Below are positions 38,607 to 49,785 of a DNA stretch of 64,000 bases, one piece after another. The DNA comes from an uncultured Gammaproteobacteria bacterium. GTDB lineage: Bacteria; Pseudomonadota; Gammaproteobacteria; Eutrophobiales; Eutrophobiaceae. Position 1 is the first letter of the stretch. Each line of letters starts with the position of its first letter. Both the position numbers and the translations under genes were made by a program. The notes beneath the pieces are model-generated. The model saw nothing but the letters and a program-made list of their open reading frames with translations. It ran no database searches and was not told the DNA's origin. The DNA lies in the NCBI GenBank assembly GCA_951812995.1, contig CATOTD010000012.1, forward strand, positions 28,579-92,578, in the 5' to 3' direction.

Positions 38607-39215
38607 CAGAAAGTGCTTCTGACCCCGGCTGTTCACGCCGATGATGACCAGGCAACACAATCAACCATCGTCACCTCGAAGACCACTGTAGATGCCATCA
38701 GTCCAGATATAGACCCATTCATTAGACACGGAACGTGTACACCATTGCTTGTATGTAGCTTCCCATTGCCGTTTCAAACGACCCACGACATTGGCCGACA
38801 GCCCTTTGGCCTCCAGTCCGACAATCGCTTCCAGTGCACTTTGCATCTGACCACTCGAAACACCTTTCAAATAAAGCCAGGGAATCGCCGCGTCCAGGGT
38901 CGCTGTACGCCGGATGTAAGGAGGCGCTATTAACGATTGGAAGCTCTCAGGCTCGCCTTCTCGGCTACGGATATTGGGCACCTCGACGCTGACCTTGCCA
39001 ACCCCTGTAATCACCTCTCGTTCGGGATGATGGCCACTGCGGACAACGTGCTGGCGTACGTCAGCCGTCCTTTGATCATCATACTGCCTCATCAACGCAT
39101 CTGGCTCTGCCTGGACAGCTTCGGTGATTAACTGCCTCGCACCCGATTTGATTAGTTCTGTCAGTGGATCAATGCCCTCTGGTGTACCCAGATCAATCAC
39201 AGTATCTTTTGCCAT
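38607..39215 (-). pseudogene. IS-B transposase copy 4, N-terminal part
   Basis: Starts at ATG 39215 (M-A-K-D-T-V-I-D-L-G-T-P-E-G). TGA at 38661 replaces an arginine (R-G-D-D-G-stop), and the sequence is cut by IS-A shortly after. It keeps the region of the first catalytic Asp only. Confidence 0.85.
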
Positions 39216-39346
39216 GTGTGGCGTACTCCTCTTGTTACTTTTGATTGCTAGACAAAACCGATTCCAGCAAGGCACGCCGCATACTTCAAATTTATTCAGA
39301 CCCCAGATTCGGTTATAACTATTCATAAATACAGTAATGCTTTACA

Positions 39347-39502
39347 TCAAATTTCTAAACTTTGTTGCCCTGGCTCGAAAATGAATTGTTTTGAGTAGCT
39401 TGGCATACCAATAGAGCAAGCTACGTTTATCAGAAAGAAGGTAGTTAAAATCCATGCTCTGAGTCCAAGCAAAATTCGCAAATATAATCTTTCAGTTTTC
39501 AT
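39347..39502 (-). CDS. Small putative exported or membrane protein, 51 aa
   Basis: The ATG at 39500-39502 overlaps the TGA of the upstream fragment as ATGA, a typical coupling arrangement. The product has a basic N-terminus (M-K-T-E-R-L-Y-L-R), a hydrophobic stretch (W-I-L-T-T-F-F-L-I-N-V-A-C-S) resembling a signal peptide, possibly with a lipoprotein-type cysteine, and a polar tail. I recognise no family. It may be real or part of the debris beside IS-B. Confidence 0.35.
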   Translation of the reverse strand: MKTERLYLRILLGLRAWILTTFFLINVACSIGMPSYSKQFIFEPGQQSLEI

Positions 39503-39619
39503 AATTTAATCCAATGCTTATCAATCATTTGGAATCCAATAAAATCATACTTTTTAAGATCATATTGCTTGCTGGATAATAATCTACCCACGAAATAAAT
39601 CGCTGACAACAAATAAGAT
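39499..39619 (-). pseudogene. C-terminal fragment of an unknown gene, cut by IS5
   Basis: About 39 codons, open at the IS5 border and ending in TGA that overlaps the next start codon. Residues near the end: D-F-I-G-F-Q-M-I-D-K-H-W-I-K-L. The coupling to the small downstream gene suggests a true gene end. Family not recognised. Confidence 0.35.
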
Positions 39620-40918
39620 GGAGACCTCGAACAACGCTGATTCTGGATGGGTTTTGACGCGAGCACCAGTCGTTGTCACCCGCATAGTGGGTGTGAAGGT
39701 CAAGGTCGGTGGTATTTGAGGCTGTGTTGTGCTGTTTGGGTCTGCCAGGGCGGGTATTTCCGGAATTTGGGCGGAGTCAGGCTGTGGCCTGTCGTCGCTC
39801 GTGGAAAATCAGACGGCGGAAGTTGTAGCTCAGGTTGGCCATGGTCATGCGGGCCTTCGCACGGGTTTGGCCGATTGAGCGGATGGTCAGAGCCATGGGC
39901 CCTTTCTCGTAGCCGAACACAGGCGCGGATGGCAGAGCGTGTCGCGTTGCCCCGACGAATATGCCTGGCCATGGGTTTGCCGCGTGGCTTCTTGCGGTGA
40001 ATGTGTGAGCGGTACCCTTGCGCCTTCAGCCAAGCCTCATTCCTGGCCGAGCGGTACCTGGTATCGGCCCAAACCGCCTTCGAGCTGTTTGTCTCGTCCA
40101 GAACCGAGGAGCGTTCATGCCCGTCGTAGCGAGCCGCATTCGTGCCAGTCTCACCCCGGATGAAGCGCCATTTGCGGTCAATGGACACGTGGTTCTTGTA
40201 CCCAAAGTGCGGAACCGAAATATCGACAAGGCCAGTATCCTCCTCACCCTCCTTGGTCGTCTTGGCCTTTGAATACTTGACCGTCCAACGCGCATCGGTG
40301 TCTTTCTGCGCTGCCTTGGACAGATCATCGGGCCAGATGTCAGACGCGGCCTCACCTGCCTTGGCGCGCGCTTTCTCTTCTTTCGTCATCCGCTGGCGCG
40401 GGGCAAAGACCAACGTGGCATCCACAATCTGACCGCCGGTGGGTTTGTATCCCCGCGCGCACAGCTGAGCTTCAAACGCGGCAAACAGGGCCTTGAAGAC
40501 ACCCGCCTAGGTCAGCTTCTCTCTGAAAAGCCAGATCGTCTTCTGATCAGGTGTCGGCTCCCCGATTTGCAATCCCAGGAACCGCAACCAACTGAAACGG
40601 TCACGAATGAGAAACTCCATCCGCTCATCGCTCAGGTTGTGCATCGAGGCCAACACCAGCACCTTGAACATCACAACGGCATCATAGGGCGGACGACCAC
40701 CTTTGGGACGTTCCCCATAGCCAAGCACTTCAACAAGAACTGGGCGAAACACTTCGAAATCAACGTGCCGCTCCAAAACCTCAAGCGGATCTCCCATCGC
40801 CGAAAGCCGCGCCAAATGATCCGTCAAATCAAACAATCCAGGTGCGGGCATAAACAAAATCCTCCCACATCAAGTGAATCAGATCGTACCACAAAATGTA
40901 CGGTTTTTAGAGGCTTCC
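39620..40918 (-). mobile_element. IS5-family element copy A
   Basis: 1299 bp with ends GGAGACCTCGAACAAC (39620) and, inverted, GGAAGCCTCTAAAAAC (40918). GC-richer than the surroundings. About 130 bases beside the left end differ completely from copy B while the rest is nearly identical. No 4-bp duplication is visible; instead CAAATAAGAT occurs at 39610-39619 and, offset by five bases, at 40924-40933. Confidence 0.85.
39777..40857 (-). pseudogene. IS5 transposase copy A, nonsense plus C-terminal deletion
   Basis: Starts at ATG 40857. TAG near 40508 replaces the Gln of copy B (L-T-Q-A-G-V). D-A-T-L-V and the G-Y-K-N-H-V-S-I-D segment are present. After R-S-A-I-R-A the expected V-E-H-V-F-G-Y-E-K-G of IS5 relatives is out of frame: bases are missing before the F-G-Y-E-K-G-P-M-A-L portion, which continues in another frame to TGA at 39777. 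The lost stretch would hold the catalytic Glu. Copy B has the same lesion. Confidence 0.8.
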
Positions 40919-40974
40919 ATCTTCAAATAAGATTTTTTGTGCGGCGGCCGCATCCTGTCTTCATAGTATCCAAA

Positions 40975-41002
40975 ATGAAAAAACCACTTGCTAAAGTGGT
41001 TT
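40975..41002 (-). terminator. Rho-independent terminator of tRNA-Asn
   Basis: Perfect stem AAACCACTT / AAGTGGTTT with a four-base loop, followed leftwards by TTTCATTTT. It lies 11 bases beyond the 3' end of the tRNA. Confidence 0.8.
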
Positions 41003-41013
41003 AAGTCATTGTA

Positions 41014-41089
41014 TGGCTCCCCGGGACAGGCTCGAACTGCCGACCTAGTGATTAACAGTCACCCGCTCTACCGACTGAGCTACCGGGGA
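41014..41089 (-). tRNA. tRNA-Asn (anticodon GTT)
   Basis: 76 bases including an encoded CCA. The acceptor stem TCCCCGG pairs with CCGGGGA. The anticodon loop is CTGTTAA and the T loop TTCGAGC. A perfect terminator follows. The element on its 3' side is an IS5, not an integrase, so it is not visibly used as an attachment site. Confidence 0.96.
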
Positions 41090-41291
41090 ATATCTTGTGT
41101 TGGTTACGTCCGCTTTTCTCTTTAAGCTACATTCGGAGCAGGCGGCCATTCAATAAATATTGACCATTGCGACTGCGCCGTCTACATCTACAAAAACACA
41201 CCATCTACAAAAGCACACCAGCGTACATTTGCGGTTGCGTATACTACTGATGGTGTTAGCTATGGTCAACACTCTACCGCCGCTAATTTAC

Positions 41292-42473
41292 TTATAAAAC
41301 GGCTTTAATGCGCGCCATACTCGTTTGCAATTTTTCCATACTGGTGGCGAATGAAATGCGCATACAACCAGGTACCCCGAATGCTGATCCTGGCACCATA
41401 GCGACTTCAGCCTGTTCCAGAAAAAATTCTGCCAAATCAATATCATTGTTGATCCCATTCCGCTGTTCTATAAGGCCATTCATATTCGGAAAACTGTAAA
41501 AGGTGCCAGCCGAGGCAACACATTCGATGCCATCAATGTCTTGTAGGCTCTTCAGCACGAAGTCGTGTCTCTCTTTAAATATGTGCGTACTTTCGTGAAT
41601 ATAGGTTTGATCGCCATTGAGTGCCGCCGCCGCTGCCGCCTGGGCTATGGACGTTGGATTAGATGTACTTTGCGATTGGATCTTGTTCATGCCTTTTATG
41701 ATTGCTTCAGAACCTGCGGCATAACCGATACGCCAGCCGGTCATGGAATAGGCTTTTGATACGCCATTGACAACAATAGTTCGCGCATATAAATCGGGAC
41801 AGGCATTGACAATATTTGTGAATTTATCCTCGCCCCAGAGTATGTGTTCGTAAATATCATCGGTTACAAGCAATATATCAGGGTGATCGCGTAATACGCT
41901 GCCCAAGCCCTGCAATTCATTTTCACTGTAGCTGGCCCCCGCCGGATTGGAGGGGCTGTTAATGACAAACATTCGGGTCGTATCAGATATTGCGTTTTGT
42001 AATTTTTCCGGCGTGATTTTAAAATTGTCTGCAATCGTTGTTTGTATAATAACGGGCTTGGCACCCGCTAGTTTTGCCATATCTGGATAAGATACCCAAT
42101 AAGGCGCTGGAATAATAACCTCGTCGCCAGGATTAAGAACGGCTTGAAATAAGTTGTACAAACTGTGTTTTGCGCCACAGGCAACAGTCACTTGTTTATT
42201 ATTGTAAAGCAGATTATTTTCGCGCGTAAATTTATCAATAATTGCGCATTTTAATGTTGCTGTTCCATCAACAGCAGTATACTTTGTTTGACCTTTTTTT
42301 AAGGCCTGTATCGCCGCTTCCTTGATATGCTCTGGGGTGTCAAAGTCAGGTTCGCCAGCACTGAGGCTGATAATATCCTTGCCAGCCGCCCGTAGTTCAG
42401 CAGCACGCGCTGTAACAGCGATTGTCGGCGATGGTTTAATACTTTGTACACGGTGTGACAAGGGGGTGTCCAA
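41292..42473 (-). CDS. aspC: Aspartate aminotransferase (class I, PLP)
   Basis: Transfers the amino group between aspartate and 2-oxoglutarate. 393 aa of the bacterial Ib-type subgroup: S-L-S-A-G-E-P-D-F-D-T-P near residue 37, N-S-P-S-N-P-A-G near 172, D-D-I-Y-E near 204, the PLP lysine in N-G-V-S-K-A-Y-S-M-T-G-W-R-I-G-Y near 238, and R-I-S-F-A-T near the end. The start appears to be TTG at 42473. Divergent from uvrB with 76 bases between. Substrate specificity within this subgroup (also prephenate) is not certain. Confidence 0.9.
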   Translation of the reverse strand: MDTPLSHRVQSIKPSPTIAVTARAAELRAAGKDIISLSAGEPDFDTPEHIKEAAIQALKKGQTKYTAVDGTATLKCAIIDKFTRENNLLYNNKQVTVACGAKHSLYNLFQAVLNPGDEVIIPAPYWVSYPDMAKLAGAKPVIIQTTIADNFKITPEKLQNAISDTTRMFVINSPSNPAGASYSENELQGLGSVLRDHPDILLVTDDIYEHILWGEDKFTNIVNACPDLYARTIVVNGVSKAYSMTGWRIGYAAGSEAIIKGMNKIQSQSTSNPTSIAQAAAAAALNGDQTYIHESTHIFKERHDFVLKSLQDIDGIECVASAGTFYSFPNMNGLIEQRNGINNDIDLAEFFLEQAEVAMVPGSAFGVPGCMRISFATSMEKLQTSMARIKAVL

Positions 42474-42549
42474 TATTTATCTCCAAATTAAAATAGGCTA
42501 AAGAGACATGCAATATACTAGAGATGGGTCGCTAGACAAATAAAATAAT

Positions 42550-44571
42550 ATGAGAGAATTTTCGCTGATTTCAGACTTTGTGCCGGCAGGCGATCAACCC
42601 GCTGCCATCACTGCTTTGAATGCCGGGCTGGCGGATGGCCTGATCTATCAAACGCTACTTGGTGTCACAGGTTCGGGCAAGACGTTCACGATTGCCAACC
42701 TTATCTGGCAACAGCAAAGACCCGCATTGATATTAGCACCCAATAAAACCCTGGCGGCACAGTTATATGGCGAAATGAAGGCGTTTTTCCCCCATAACGC
42801 CATCGAGTATTTTGTCTCTTATTATGACTACTATCAGCCAGAGGCCTATGTGCCCGCATCTGATACCTTTATAGAGAAAGATGCGTCCATTAACGAGCAT
42901 ATTGAACAAATGCGACTGTCTGCGACCAAGGCCATTTTAGAACGCCGAGATACAATCATCGTTGCGACCGTGTCTGCAATCTATGGTCTTGGTGATCCAT
43001 CAAGCTATCTGCAAATGGTTTTACACCTGGATAGAGGCGATCTGGTCGATCAAAGAACACTGTTGCGTCGATTGACGGAGTTGCAATATAAGCGTAATGA
43101 AGTCGAACTGCATCGCGGCACATATCGCGTGCGCGGTGATGTAATTGACATTTTCCCGGCAGAGTCAGAGCGCGAGGCTATTCGTGTCGAATTATTTGAT
43201 GATGAAATTGTATCTCTCGGCCAGTTTGATCCCCTGACGGGCGTAGTCCTGCAAAAATTACACCGTGTCACGATTCACCCGAAAACACATTACGTCACTA
43301 GACGCCAGGTCATGTTAGATGCAGTTGAGTCGATTAAAATTGAATTACAAGATCGCTTGCGGCAGCTTGAATCCGCGCATAAATTGGTTGAAGCACAGCG
43401 TCTTGCAGAGCGCACGCAATTTGATATCGAAATGATTAATGAGATTGGTTATTGCTCGGGGATAGAAAACTACTCACGCTATTTATCCGGGCGCGCGGCG
43501 GGGGAGCCACCACCCACATTGATGGATTATCTGCCTGAAGATGCCATGCTGATTATTGATGAAAGTCATGTCACTATCCCGCAATTAGGTGCCATGTATA
43601 GAGGTGATCGCGCAAGAAAGGAAAATCTGGTTGAGTATGGTTTTCGCTTACCATCGGCGTTGGATAATCGCCCGTTGCGCTTTGATGAATTTGAAAAGTT
43701 GATCCCGCAGACGATATTTATATCGGCAACACCAAGGGCCTATGAGACAGAACATTCAGGCAAGATTGTTGAGCAAATAGTAAGACCAACCGGTTTGGTC
43801 GATCCGGATATTGAAGTACGGCCAGTCGCGACACAGGTGGATGACTTGCTGTCGGAGATCAATCTGCGCGCAAAAATTGATGAGCGTGTGCTGGTGACAA
43901 CATTGACCAAGCGCATGGCAGAAGATCTGACTGATTACTTGTCTGAACATGATGTGAGGGTGCGCTACCTCCATTCTGATATTGATACCGTTGAACGTGT
44001 CGAGATCATCCGCGATCTTAGAAAAGGGGTGTTTGATGTCCTTGTCGGCATCAATCTTTTACGCGAGGGTCTAGACTTGCCAGAGGTCTCTCTTGTCGCG
44101 ATTCTTGATGCAGACAAAGAAGGCTTTCTGCGCTCTGGCATGACGCTCATCCAGACGGTTGGCCGGGCTGCGAGAAACCTGCATGGCAAGGCCATTTTAT
44201 ATGGCGATAAGATCACGCATTCAATGCAGGATGCGATTGATGAAACCGAGCGTCGACGTATTAAACAGATGCAATTTAATAAAACGCACGGTATTACGCC
44301 CAAAGGGATAAAAAAGGCCATTACGGATATTTTAGAAGGTGCCTATACGGATAAAAGCACGATTACAAAGGCGTATCAGCAAACAATGGAACGTGAGGCC
44401 GAGTACGCAACCCTGCCGCCTGATTTAATGTTGAAAAAGATTAAAAAACTTGAAGAAAAAATGTATCAACACGCACGCGATCTGGAATTTGAACAAGCGG
44501 CAGAAGTGCGTGATGAGATTCAAAATTTAAAGGCACTAGGGCTTGGCTTAGAAAATATGAAGGCAGGTTAA
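42550..44571 (+). CDS. uvrB: Excinuclease ABC subunit B
   Basis: Damage-verifying helicase-like subunit of nucleotide excision repair. 673 aa: Walker A G-V-T-G-S-G-K-T near residue 39-46, the beta-hairpin region [12 protein letters not shown] near 93, I-I-D-E-S-H near 337, helicase motifs Q-T-V-G-R-A-A-R-N near 536, and a C-terminal UVR domain ([18 protein letters not shown]) that contacts UvrC. Intact. No LexA box (CTGT-N8-ACAG) seen in the aspC-uvrB gap. Confidence 0.97.
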   Translation: MREFSLISDFVPAGDQPAAITALNAGLADGLIYQTLLGVTGSGKTFTIANLIWQQQRPALILAPNKTLAAQLYGEMKAFFPHNAIEYFVSYYDYYQPEAYVPASDTFIEKDASINEHIEQMRLSATKAILERRDTIIVATVSAIYGLGDPSSYLQMVLHLDRGDLVDQRTLLRRLTELQYKRNEVELHRGTYRVRGDVIDIFPAESEREAIRVELFDDEIVSLGQFDPLTGVVLQKLHRVTIHPKTHYVTRRQVMLDAVESIKIELQDRLRQLESAHKLVEAQRLAERTQFDIEMINEIGYCSGIENYSRYLSGRAAGEPPPTLMDYLPEDAMLIIDESHVTIPQLGAMYRGDRARKENLVEYGFRLPSALDNRPLRFDEFEKLIPQTIFISATPRAYETEHSGKIVEQIVRPTGLVDPDIEVRPVATQVDDLLSEINLRAKIDERVLVTTLTKRMAEDLTDYLSEHDVRVRYLHSDIDTVERVEIIRDLRKGVFDVLVGINLLREGLDLPEVSLVAILDADKEGFLRSGMTLIQTVGRAARNLHGKAILYGDKITHSMQDAIDETERRRIKQMQFNKTHGITPKGIKKAITDILEGAYTDKSTITKAYQQTMEREAEYATLPPDLMLKKIKKLEEKMYQHARDLEFEQAAEVRDEIQNLKALGLGLENMKAG

Positions 44572-45120
44572 TGGCATGACTGATCAGGTTCAAAAAAGTG
44601 AAACTTTTATAATATAAAAAATTGGGTGGACTCAGTGATTCAATCACAAATTAAGGAACCTCTAATTTTAAGTCAGCGGTACCTGCGGCACAAGGATGTA
44701 TCTCCATTTTCAGAGGCTATAGGCCTTTGAAAATGGCAGAAAACCGGGAATCGCATTGGCGGTTTTCGTGCGCCGATTATAAGTCATGGATGACTTAAAT
44801 CAGTACTTCCCTATCAGTGGACATACAATCATTATCGACCACATGATTCTTTGGAACTGATGATGCCTATGGCGTATTATCAGAAACTCATGTGGGTAGC
44901 CTGATTTGTCTCATAGGTAGTGAACCAGGACAATGACTTGTAAGCCACCTCTGTTTTTCTGTAGACTTGGCGTTGCAGGTGTGTATTTTTATATAAAAGG
45001 GTGTAACTAAAACAGACTTTTTAAAGAGAATTGAAGCGGTTCGCATTAATGGATCAGATATTACTGCACGCTGGTAAAACTTCGTCAGCGGGTTAATCAA
45101 CTAAAACAAGCCAGTAAATA
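44572..45120. other. Long intergenic region uvrB-ydcF
   Basis: 549 bases without a gene I can support. It contains the inverted repeat listed at 44704, and a second one-sided pair around 44743 (AAACCGGGAA ... GGCGGTTTTC). It could be a decayed gene or an unidentified noncoding element. Confidence 0.4.
44704..44736. repeat. Near-perfect inverted repeat
   Basis: CCATTTTCAGAGGC, four bases, then GCCTTTGAAAATGG: 13 of 14 pairs. It lies 132 bases beyond uvrB. There is no T-run on either side, so it is not a standard terminator. Confidence 0.6.
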
Positions 45121-45927
45121 ATGGATACACTCTTTTTCTGGATATCAAAAATCGCCTGGATGTTTATTTCTCCAGTCAATCTGCTGATCATTTGCCTATT
45201 TCTGTTATGGATACTGATCTTATTAAAACGCACTACGCATCTGCGTATTTTATTTAGTGCCTTTATGTTGGCAGTTATCTTTATGACGGTTGTGCCCTTG
45301 GGTAGCGGCTTATTGCTTATACTGGAAAAAAGATTTCCACATAACCCACTATTACCTGAAACAGTTGGCGGCATTATCGTTTTGGGAGGCGCTATCAATC
45401 CAGAGCGGTCAAAATACTGGCAACAGGTAGAAGTTAATGCGTCCGCCGAACGGTTACTGACTTTTATGCGACTTGCGCGTCGTTATGAGCACACCCGCCT
45501 TATTTATACCGGTGGCAGTGGTCGTCTTCATGCGGATACCAAAGATGCGGATGTAGCTAAAATATTGTTCTTTGAACAGGGGCTTGATGTCTCACGCATC
45601 GTCTTCGAGAGAGAATCAAGAAACACTTACGAGAATGTGATTAACAGTCTTGCTCTGCTGGAAGCAAAACCGACCAAACCCTGGATTCTGATCACATCTG
45701 CTTTTCATATGCCGCGTTCTGTTGGTATATTTTGTAAGCAAGGTTGGCCAGTTATTCCATTAGCAGTTGATCATACAACACAGTCAGATAACTTATGGCA
45801 ACTCAATTTTTATCCAAGTTTGGGAAATTTGTATTCACTGAACTCGGCGATTCATGAGTGGCTTGGTTTACTTGTATACAGACTGACTGGCAAAACGACT
45901 GCTTTTTTTCCAAACGTTTGTACTTGA
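45121..45927 (+). CDS. YdcF/ElyC-type (DUF218) envelope protein
   Basis: 268 aa with two N-terminal transmembrane helices (about 13-35 and 40-62) and a cytoplasm- or periplasm-facing DUF218 domain: I-I-V-L-G-G-A-I-N-P near residue 85, I-Y-T-G-G-S-G near 128, E-x-x-S-R-N-T-Y-E-N near 165, and L-I-T-S-A-F-H-M-P-R-S near 190. These match the ElyC/SanA/YdcF family, some members of which affect undecaprenyl-phosphate use in the envelope. The exact role is unknown. Convergent with metH, 84 bases apart. Confidence 0.8.
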   Translation: MDTLFFWISKIAWMFISPVNLLIICLFLLWILILLKRTTHLRILFSAFMLAVIFMTVVPLGSGLLLILEKRFPHNPLLPETVGGIIVLGGAINPERSKYWQQVEVNASAERLLTFMRLARRYEHTRLIYTGGSGRLHADTKDADVAKILFFEQGLDVSRIVFERESRNTYENVINSLALLEAKPTKPWILITSAFHMPRSVGIFCKQGWPVIPLAVDHTTQSDNLWQLNFYPSLGNLYSLNSAIHEWLGLLVYRLTGKTTAFFPNVCT

Positions 45928-46011
45928 AGCGATTATTTCAGCCATCAAATATCAAGCAAAGCCTCATATCTTGTTGTTTCAGGATTGCTTACTAAGGAGC
46001 ATGTCCACCGT

Positions 46012-49000
46012 TTAAGTCGCATAGCCCAAGTTAGGAGCTAACCACCGCTCCATCTCATCCACGGTCATGCCTTTGCGGTGAGCGTAGTCAATTACTTGAT
46101 CCTTGTTTATCTTACCCAGGCCAAAATATCTTGCCTCGGGATGCGAAAAATACCAGCCAGATACGGCAGCAGTAGGATACATGGCATAGGATTTTGTAAT
46201 TTCTATGCCTGTGTTTTTTTCTACATCCAGTAAAGACCAGAGTAAATCTTTCTCGGTATGATCCGGGCACGCGGGATAGCCCGGGGCCGGGCGTATGCCT
46301 TGGTAAGCCTCACGGATTAAGGCCGCGTTATCCATGCTTTCATCTGCGGCATAGCCCCAGATATCTTTTCTTACCTTTTCATGCAAGCATTCGGCAAAGG
46401 CTTCAGCGAAACGATCCGCGAGTGCCTTTAGCATGATGGCACTGTAATCATTATGATCGGCTTCAAAAGCAGTTATTCTAGCTTTCATGCCAAAGCCAGT
46501 CGCAACCGCAAAGGCACCGAAGTAATCTTCAACACCTGTTTCTTTGGGCGCGACAAAATCGGCTAGTGCAAAGTTGGGTTGGCCGGGTGGTTTAACAGTT
46601 TGCTGTCGTAAGGAATGGATCGTCGTTAATACATCATCGCGCTGCCGATTGGTATAGATCGCTATATCATCATGGCCAACAGAATTAGCCGGGAATAAAC
46701 CGATGACACCTTTAGCAGTAAACCATTGTTCACTAATGATTTTTTCCAGCATGACTTGCGCATCATTAAACAATCGCGTGGCCGCCTCGCCAACCACCTT
46801 ATCTGTTAATATCCTTGGATATTTGCCAGCGAGTTCCCAGGCGATAAAGAAGGGTGTCCAGTCGATGTACGTTGCAAGTTCAGCCAATGGGTAGTCGGCA
46901 AAAACCTGAATGCCGGATTGATTCGGTTTTTTCGGTGTATGGTTTTCCCAATCAACCAGTGCCCGATTTTGTCGTGCTTCTGCAATCGTCAGCCACTTTA
47001 TTTTTTGTTGCTTGCCCGCGTGTCGTTTGCGCATAACGTCATATTCTGCGCTTATTTCGCCCATGAAATCGGCCTTCATATCAACACTGATGAGTCGGGT
47101 TGAGACACCCACCGCCCGCGAGGCATCTTTGACATGCACGACAGGATGATCGTAGGCGGGATCAATCTTCACCGCAGTGTGTGTACGCGAAGTGGTTGCG
47201 CCGCCGATCATCAACGGCAAGGCTAACCCCTGTCGCTGCATTTCTTTTGCGACATGCACCATCTCATCGAGTGACGGCGTGATCAAGCCACTTAAACCAA
47301 TAATGTCCGCATTATGCGTCTTTGCGGCATTGAGTATTTTTTGTGCCGGGACCATAACGCCTAGATCAAATACTTCAAAGTTGTTGCACTGTAATACGAC
47401 GCTTACTATATTTTTACCAATATCATGCACATCACCCTTGACCGTCGCCATGATAATCTTGCCGTTGCTACGTCCTGCGCCACCATCCTTTTCTGCTTCA
47501 ATAAATGGAATCAAGTAGGCCACCGCTTTTTTCATAACGCGCGCACTTTTAACTACTTGCGGCAAGAACATCTTGCCAGCACCAAATAGATCTCCAACAA
47601 TATTCATCCCGGCCATCAGCGGGCCTTCAATGACATGGATAGGTTTGTCCGCTTGTTGCCGCGCCTCTTCAGTATCCTCTTCAACGTAATCCGCAATGCC
47701 TTTTACCAGGGCCTGTGCCAACCGCTCTGCAACCGGCTCTTGCCGCCATGCAAGATCGACTTTCTTTACTTTCGCAGCCCCTCCTTTTACCGTCCTGGAA
47801 AATTCAACCAGTCGGTCGGTCGCATCATCGCGACGGTTGAGCAACACATCTTCTACATAAACTAATAGATCTTTTGGAATATCATCATAAATACCCAGTT
47901 GTCCGGCATTGACAATAGCCATATCCATGCCGGCCTGAATACCGTGATATAAAAATGCAGCATGCATGGCTTCACGCACTGGATTATTGCCGCGAAATGA
48001 AAACGACACATTGCTCAAACCCCCGCTGACTAAGGCATGGGGGAGATTTTCTTTTATCAAGTGCGTCGCCTCAAAGAACGACACAGCATAATTGTTGTGT
48101 TCTTCCATGCCGGTTGCGACAGTCAGAATATTTGGGTCAAAGATAATATCTTCGGGCGGAAATCCAACTTTATTGACGAGGATGTCATAGGATCGTTTGC
48201 AAAGATCAAAACGCCGCTCAGTGGTATCGGCCTGCCCCGATTCATCAAAAGCCATGACGACGGCCGCCGCCCCATAACGCTTGATCAGTTTGGCGTACTC
48301 GATAAATGTCGCCTCGCCTTCTTTCAGACTGATTGAATTGACGACACATTTACCCTGTACACAACGCAGACCAGACTCAATGACGCTCCATTTAGATGAG
48401 TCGATCATGACCGGGACGCGGCTGATATCCGGTTCAGCGGTGATCAATTTCAGAAAATCTGCCATTAATTGTTCGGATTCGAGCATGCCTTCATCCATGC
48501 AAATGTCAATAATCTGGGCACCGTTTTCCACCTGTTGACGGGCGATCTCCAAGGCCGCATCCAAGTCTTCATGTTCTTTGATTAATTTCAAGAAAACAGG
48601 TGAACCTGCGACATTAGTGCGCTCGCCGACATTCACAAAATTCACATCTGGCGTGATATTGAAAGCCTCAAGGCCGCTGAGTCTTTGATAAACAGGCAGG
48701 TCTGGTAGTGCCCTGGGTGTAATCCCGTTGACGGCATTTGCCATGGCCTTGATATGCGCCGGTGTGGTACCGCAACAACCGCCCACAATGTTCAATAAAC
48801 CCGCTTCAGCCCATTCCTTAATATGCGCCGACATAGGCTCGGCATCGAGATCATATTCACCAAATTCATTGGGTAATCCAGCGTTTGGATGGGCACTGAT
48901 ATAACATTGCGAAAAACTAGAAAGTTCATCAATATATTGACGTAAGTCATTGGGACCTAAGGCACAATTTAGACCAACTGAAAGTAGATTCGCATGTCGG

Positions 49001-49704
49001 ACTGAATTCCAGAAGGCCTCCGTGGTTTGACCTGTGAGCGTACGATGAGAGCGGTCGGTGATCGTGCCTGAGATCATAATAGGCCGGTTTATTGCGTGCG
49101 CTTCATAATACTGATCGATAGCGAACAAGGCCGCCTTGGCATTCAAGGTATCGAAGATGGTTTCGACCAGGATAAGATCGGCACCGCCCTCAATTAACCC
49201 GTGCAACGCCTCGGTATAGGCCTCAACCAATGCTTCATAGGTGATATTGCGGTAACCGGGGTTGTTGACATCGGGTGATATTGAACAGGTTCGATTCGTA
49301 GGGCCAAGGACACCGGCGACAAATCGTGGTTTGTTTAAGTCTTTTCTCTCAAATTCATCGGCGACTGATCGAGCCAGAGTAGCAGCTTCGTAGTTTAGCG
49401 CATACACCCATGTTTCCATCTGGTAGTCGGCCATGGAAATTGACGTACTATTGAATGTATTGGTTTCTATAATATCGGCACCAGCATCGAGATAGGCCTT
49501 GTGAATGGCCTGAATAATATCGGGACGAGTCAGCGTTAAGAGGTCGTTATTACCTTTTAGATCGCAGGGATGATCGTTAAAGCGTGTGCCGCGATAATCT
49601 GCCTCCTGTAGCTGGTAGGACTGGATCATCGTGCCCATGGCACCATCTAACACAAGGATGCGCTCGGCCATGCGTTGTTTGAGTTGCGCTGTCTTATCTG
49701 CCAT
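46012..49704 (-). CDS. metH: Cobalamin-dependent methionine synthase
   Basis: Methylates homocysteine with methyl-tetrahydrofolate through cob(I)alamin. With the start at ATG 49704 it has 1230 aa, as in E. coli ([20 protein letters not shown] aligns end to end); a TTG at 49716 is the alternative. Order of domains: homocysteine domain with zinc cysteines G-G-C-C-G-T near 310, pterin domain from about 355 ([13 protein letters not shown]), B12 domain with D-V-H-D-I-G-K-N near 756 (His is the cobalt ligand), and the AdoMet reactivation domain at the end. It is preceded by an SAH riboswitch and a strong promoter, and therefore likely induced when SAH builds up. Confidence 0.97.
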   Translation of the reverse strand: MADKTAQLKQRMAERILVLDGAMGTMIQSYQLQEADYRGTRFNDHPCDLKGNNDLLTLTRPDIIQAIHKAYLDAGADIIETNTFNSTSISMADYQMETWVYALNYEAATLARSVADEFERKDLNKPRFVAGVLGPTNRTCSISPDVNNPGYRNITYEALVEAYTEALHGLIEGGADLILVETIFDTLNAKAALFAIDQYYEAHAINRPIMISGTITDRSHRTLTGQTTEAFWNSVRHANLLSVGLNCALGPNDLRQYIDELSSFSQCYISAHPNAGLPNEFGEYDLDAEPMSAHIKEWAEAGLLNIVGGCCGTTPAHIKAMANAVNGITPRALPDLPVYQRLSGLEAFNITPDVNFVNVGERTNVAGSPVFLKLIKEHEDLDAALEIARQQVENGAQIIDICMDEGMLESEQLMADFLKLITAEPDISRVPVMIDSSKWSVIESGLRCVQGKCVVNSISLKEGEATFIEYAKLIKRYGAAAVVMAFDESGQADTTERRFDLCKRSYDILVNKVGFPPEDIIFDPNILTVATGMEEHNNYAVSFFEATHLIKENLPHALVSGGLSNVSFSFRGNNPVREAMHAAFLYHGIQAGMDMAIVNAGQLGIYDDIPKDLLVYVEDVLLNRRDDATDRLVEFSRTVKGGAAKVKKVDLAWRQEPVAERLAQALVKGIADYVEEDTEEARQQADKPIHVIEGPLMAGMNIVGDLFGAGKMFLPQVVKSARVMKKAVAYLIPFIEAEKDGGAGRSNGKIIMATVKGDVHDIGKNIVSVVLQCNNFEVFDLGVMVPAQKILNAAKTHNADIIGLSGLITPSLDEMVHVAKEMQRQGLALPLMIGGATTSRTHTAVKIDPAYDHPVVHVKDASRAVGVSTRLISVDMKADFMGEISAEYDVMRKRHAGKQQKIKWLTIAEARQNRALVDWENHTPKKPNQSGIQVFADYPLAELATYIDWTPFFIAWELAGKYPRILTDKVVGEAATRLFNDAQVMLEKIISEQWFTAKGVIGLFPANSVGHDDIAIYTNRQRDDVLTTIHSLRQQTVKPPGQPNFALADFVAPKETGVEDYFGAFAVATGFGMKARITAFEADHNDYSAIMLKALADRFAEAFAECLHEKVRKDIWGYAADESMDNAALIREAYQGIRPAPGYPACPDHTEKDLLWSLLDVEKNTGIEITKSYAMYPTAAVSGWYFSHPEARYFGLGKINKDQVIDYAHRKGMTVDEMERWLAPNLGYAT

Positions 49705-49785
49705 TGTGCTTATCAATGTTGATCAATAACTGTAGCGATTGACGATTGTATGAGAGTCACCCTCTCGCCTATTTATATACGATAT

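Larger units (their letters stand above)
37522..39321. mobile_element. Hybrid: IS-B copy 4 with its middle replaced by IS-A copy 3
   Basis: 37522-37577 is the right end of a minus-strand IS-B (GAGTTATTGTCAAAAGTAGT). 37578 to about 38606 is a plus-strand IS-A from its left end GATAACGTAAAT to a point within its transposase. About 38607-39321 is the IS-B left half, again minus strand, ending GGTTATAACT. The IS-B sequence between the two parts is missing, so this is insertion plus deletion, not a clean nested element. Confidence 0.8.

Noticed and set aside
39610..40933. 10-bp direct repeat CAAATAAGAT as target duplication of IS5 copy A
   Set aside because: It is offset by five bases on the right, and IS5 duplicates four bases (AGCT in copy B). 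Probably chance or an older feature.
41014..41089. tRNA-Asn as integration site of an island
   Set aside because: No integrase gene and no repeat of the tRNA 3' end found in the window; the neighbour is an IS5.
42474..42549. LexA box for uvrB
   Set aside because: No CTGT-N8-ACAG or close variant in the aspC-uvrB gap.
45928..46011. Shared terminator between ydcF and metH
   Set aside because: AAGCAA...TTGCTT is short, with a large loop and no T-run on either side; too weak to list.
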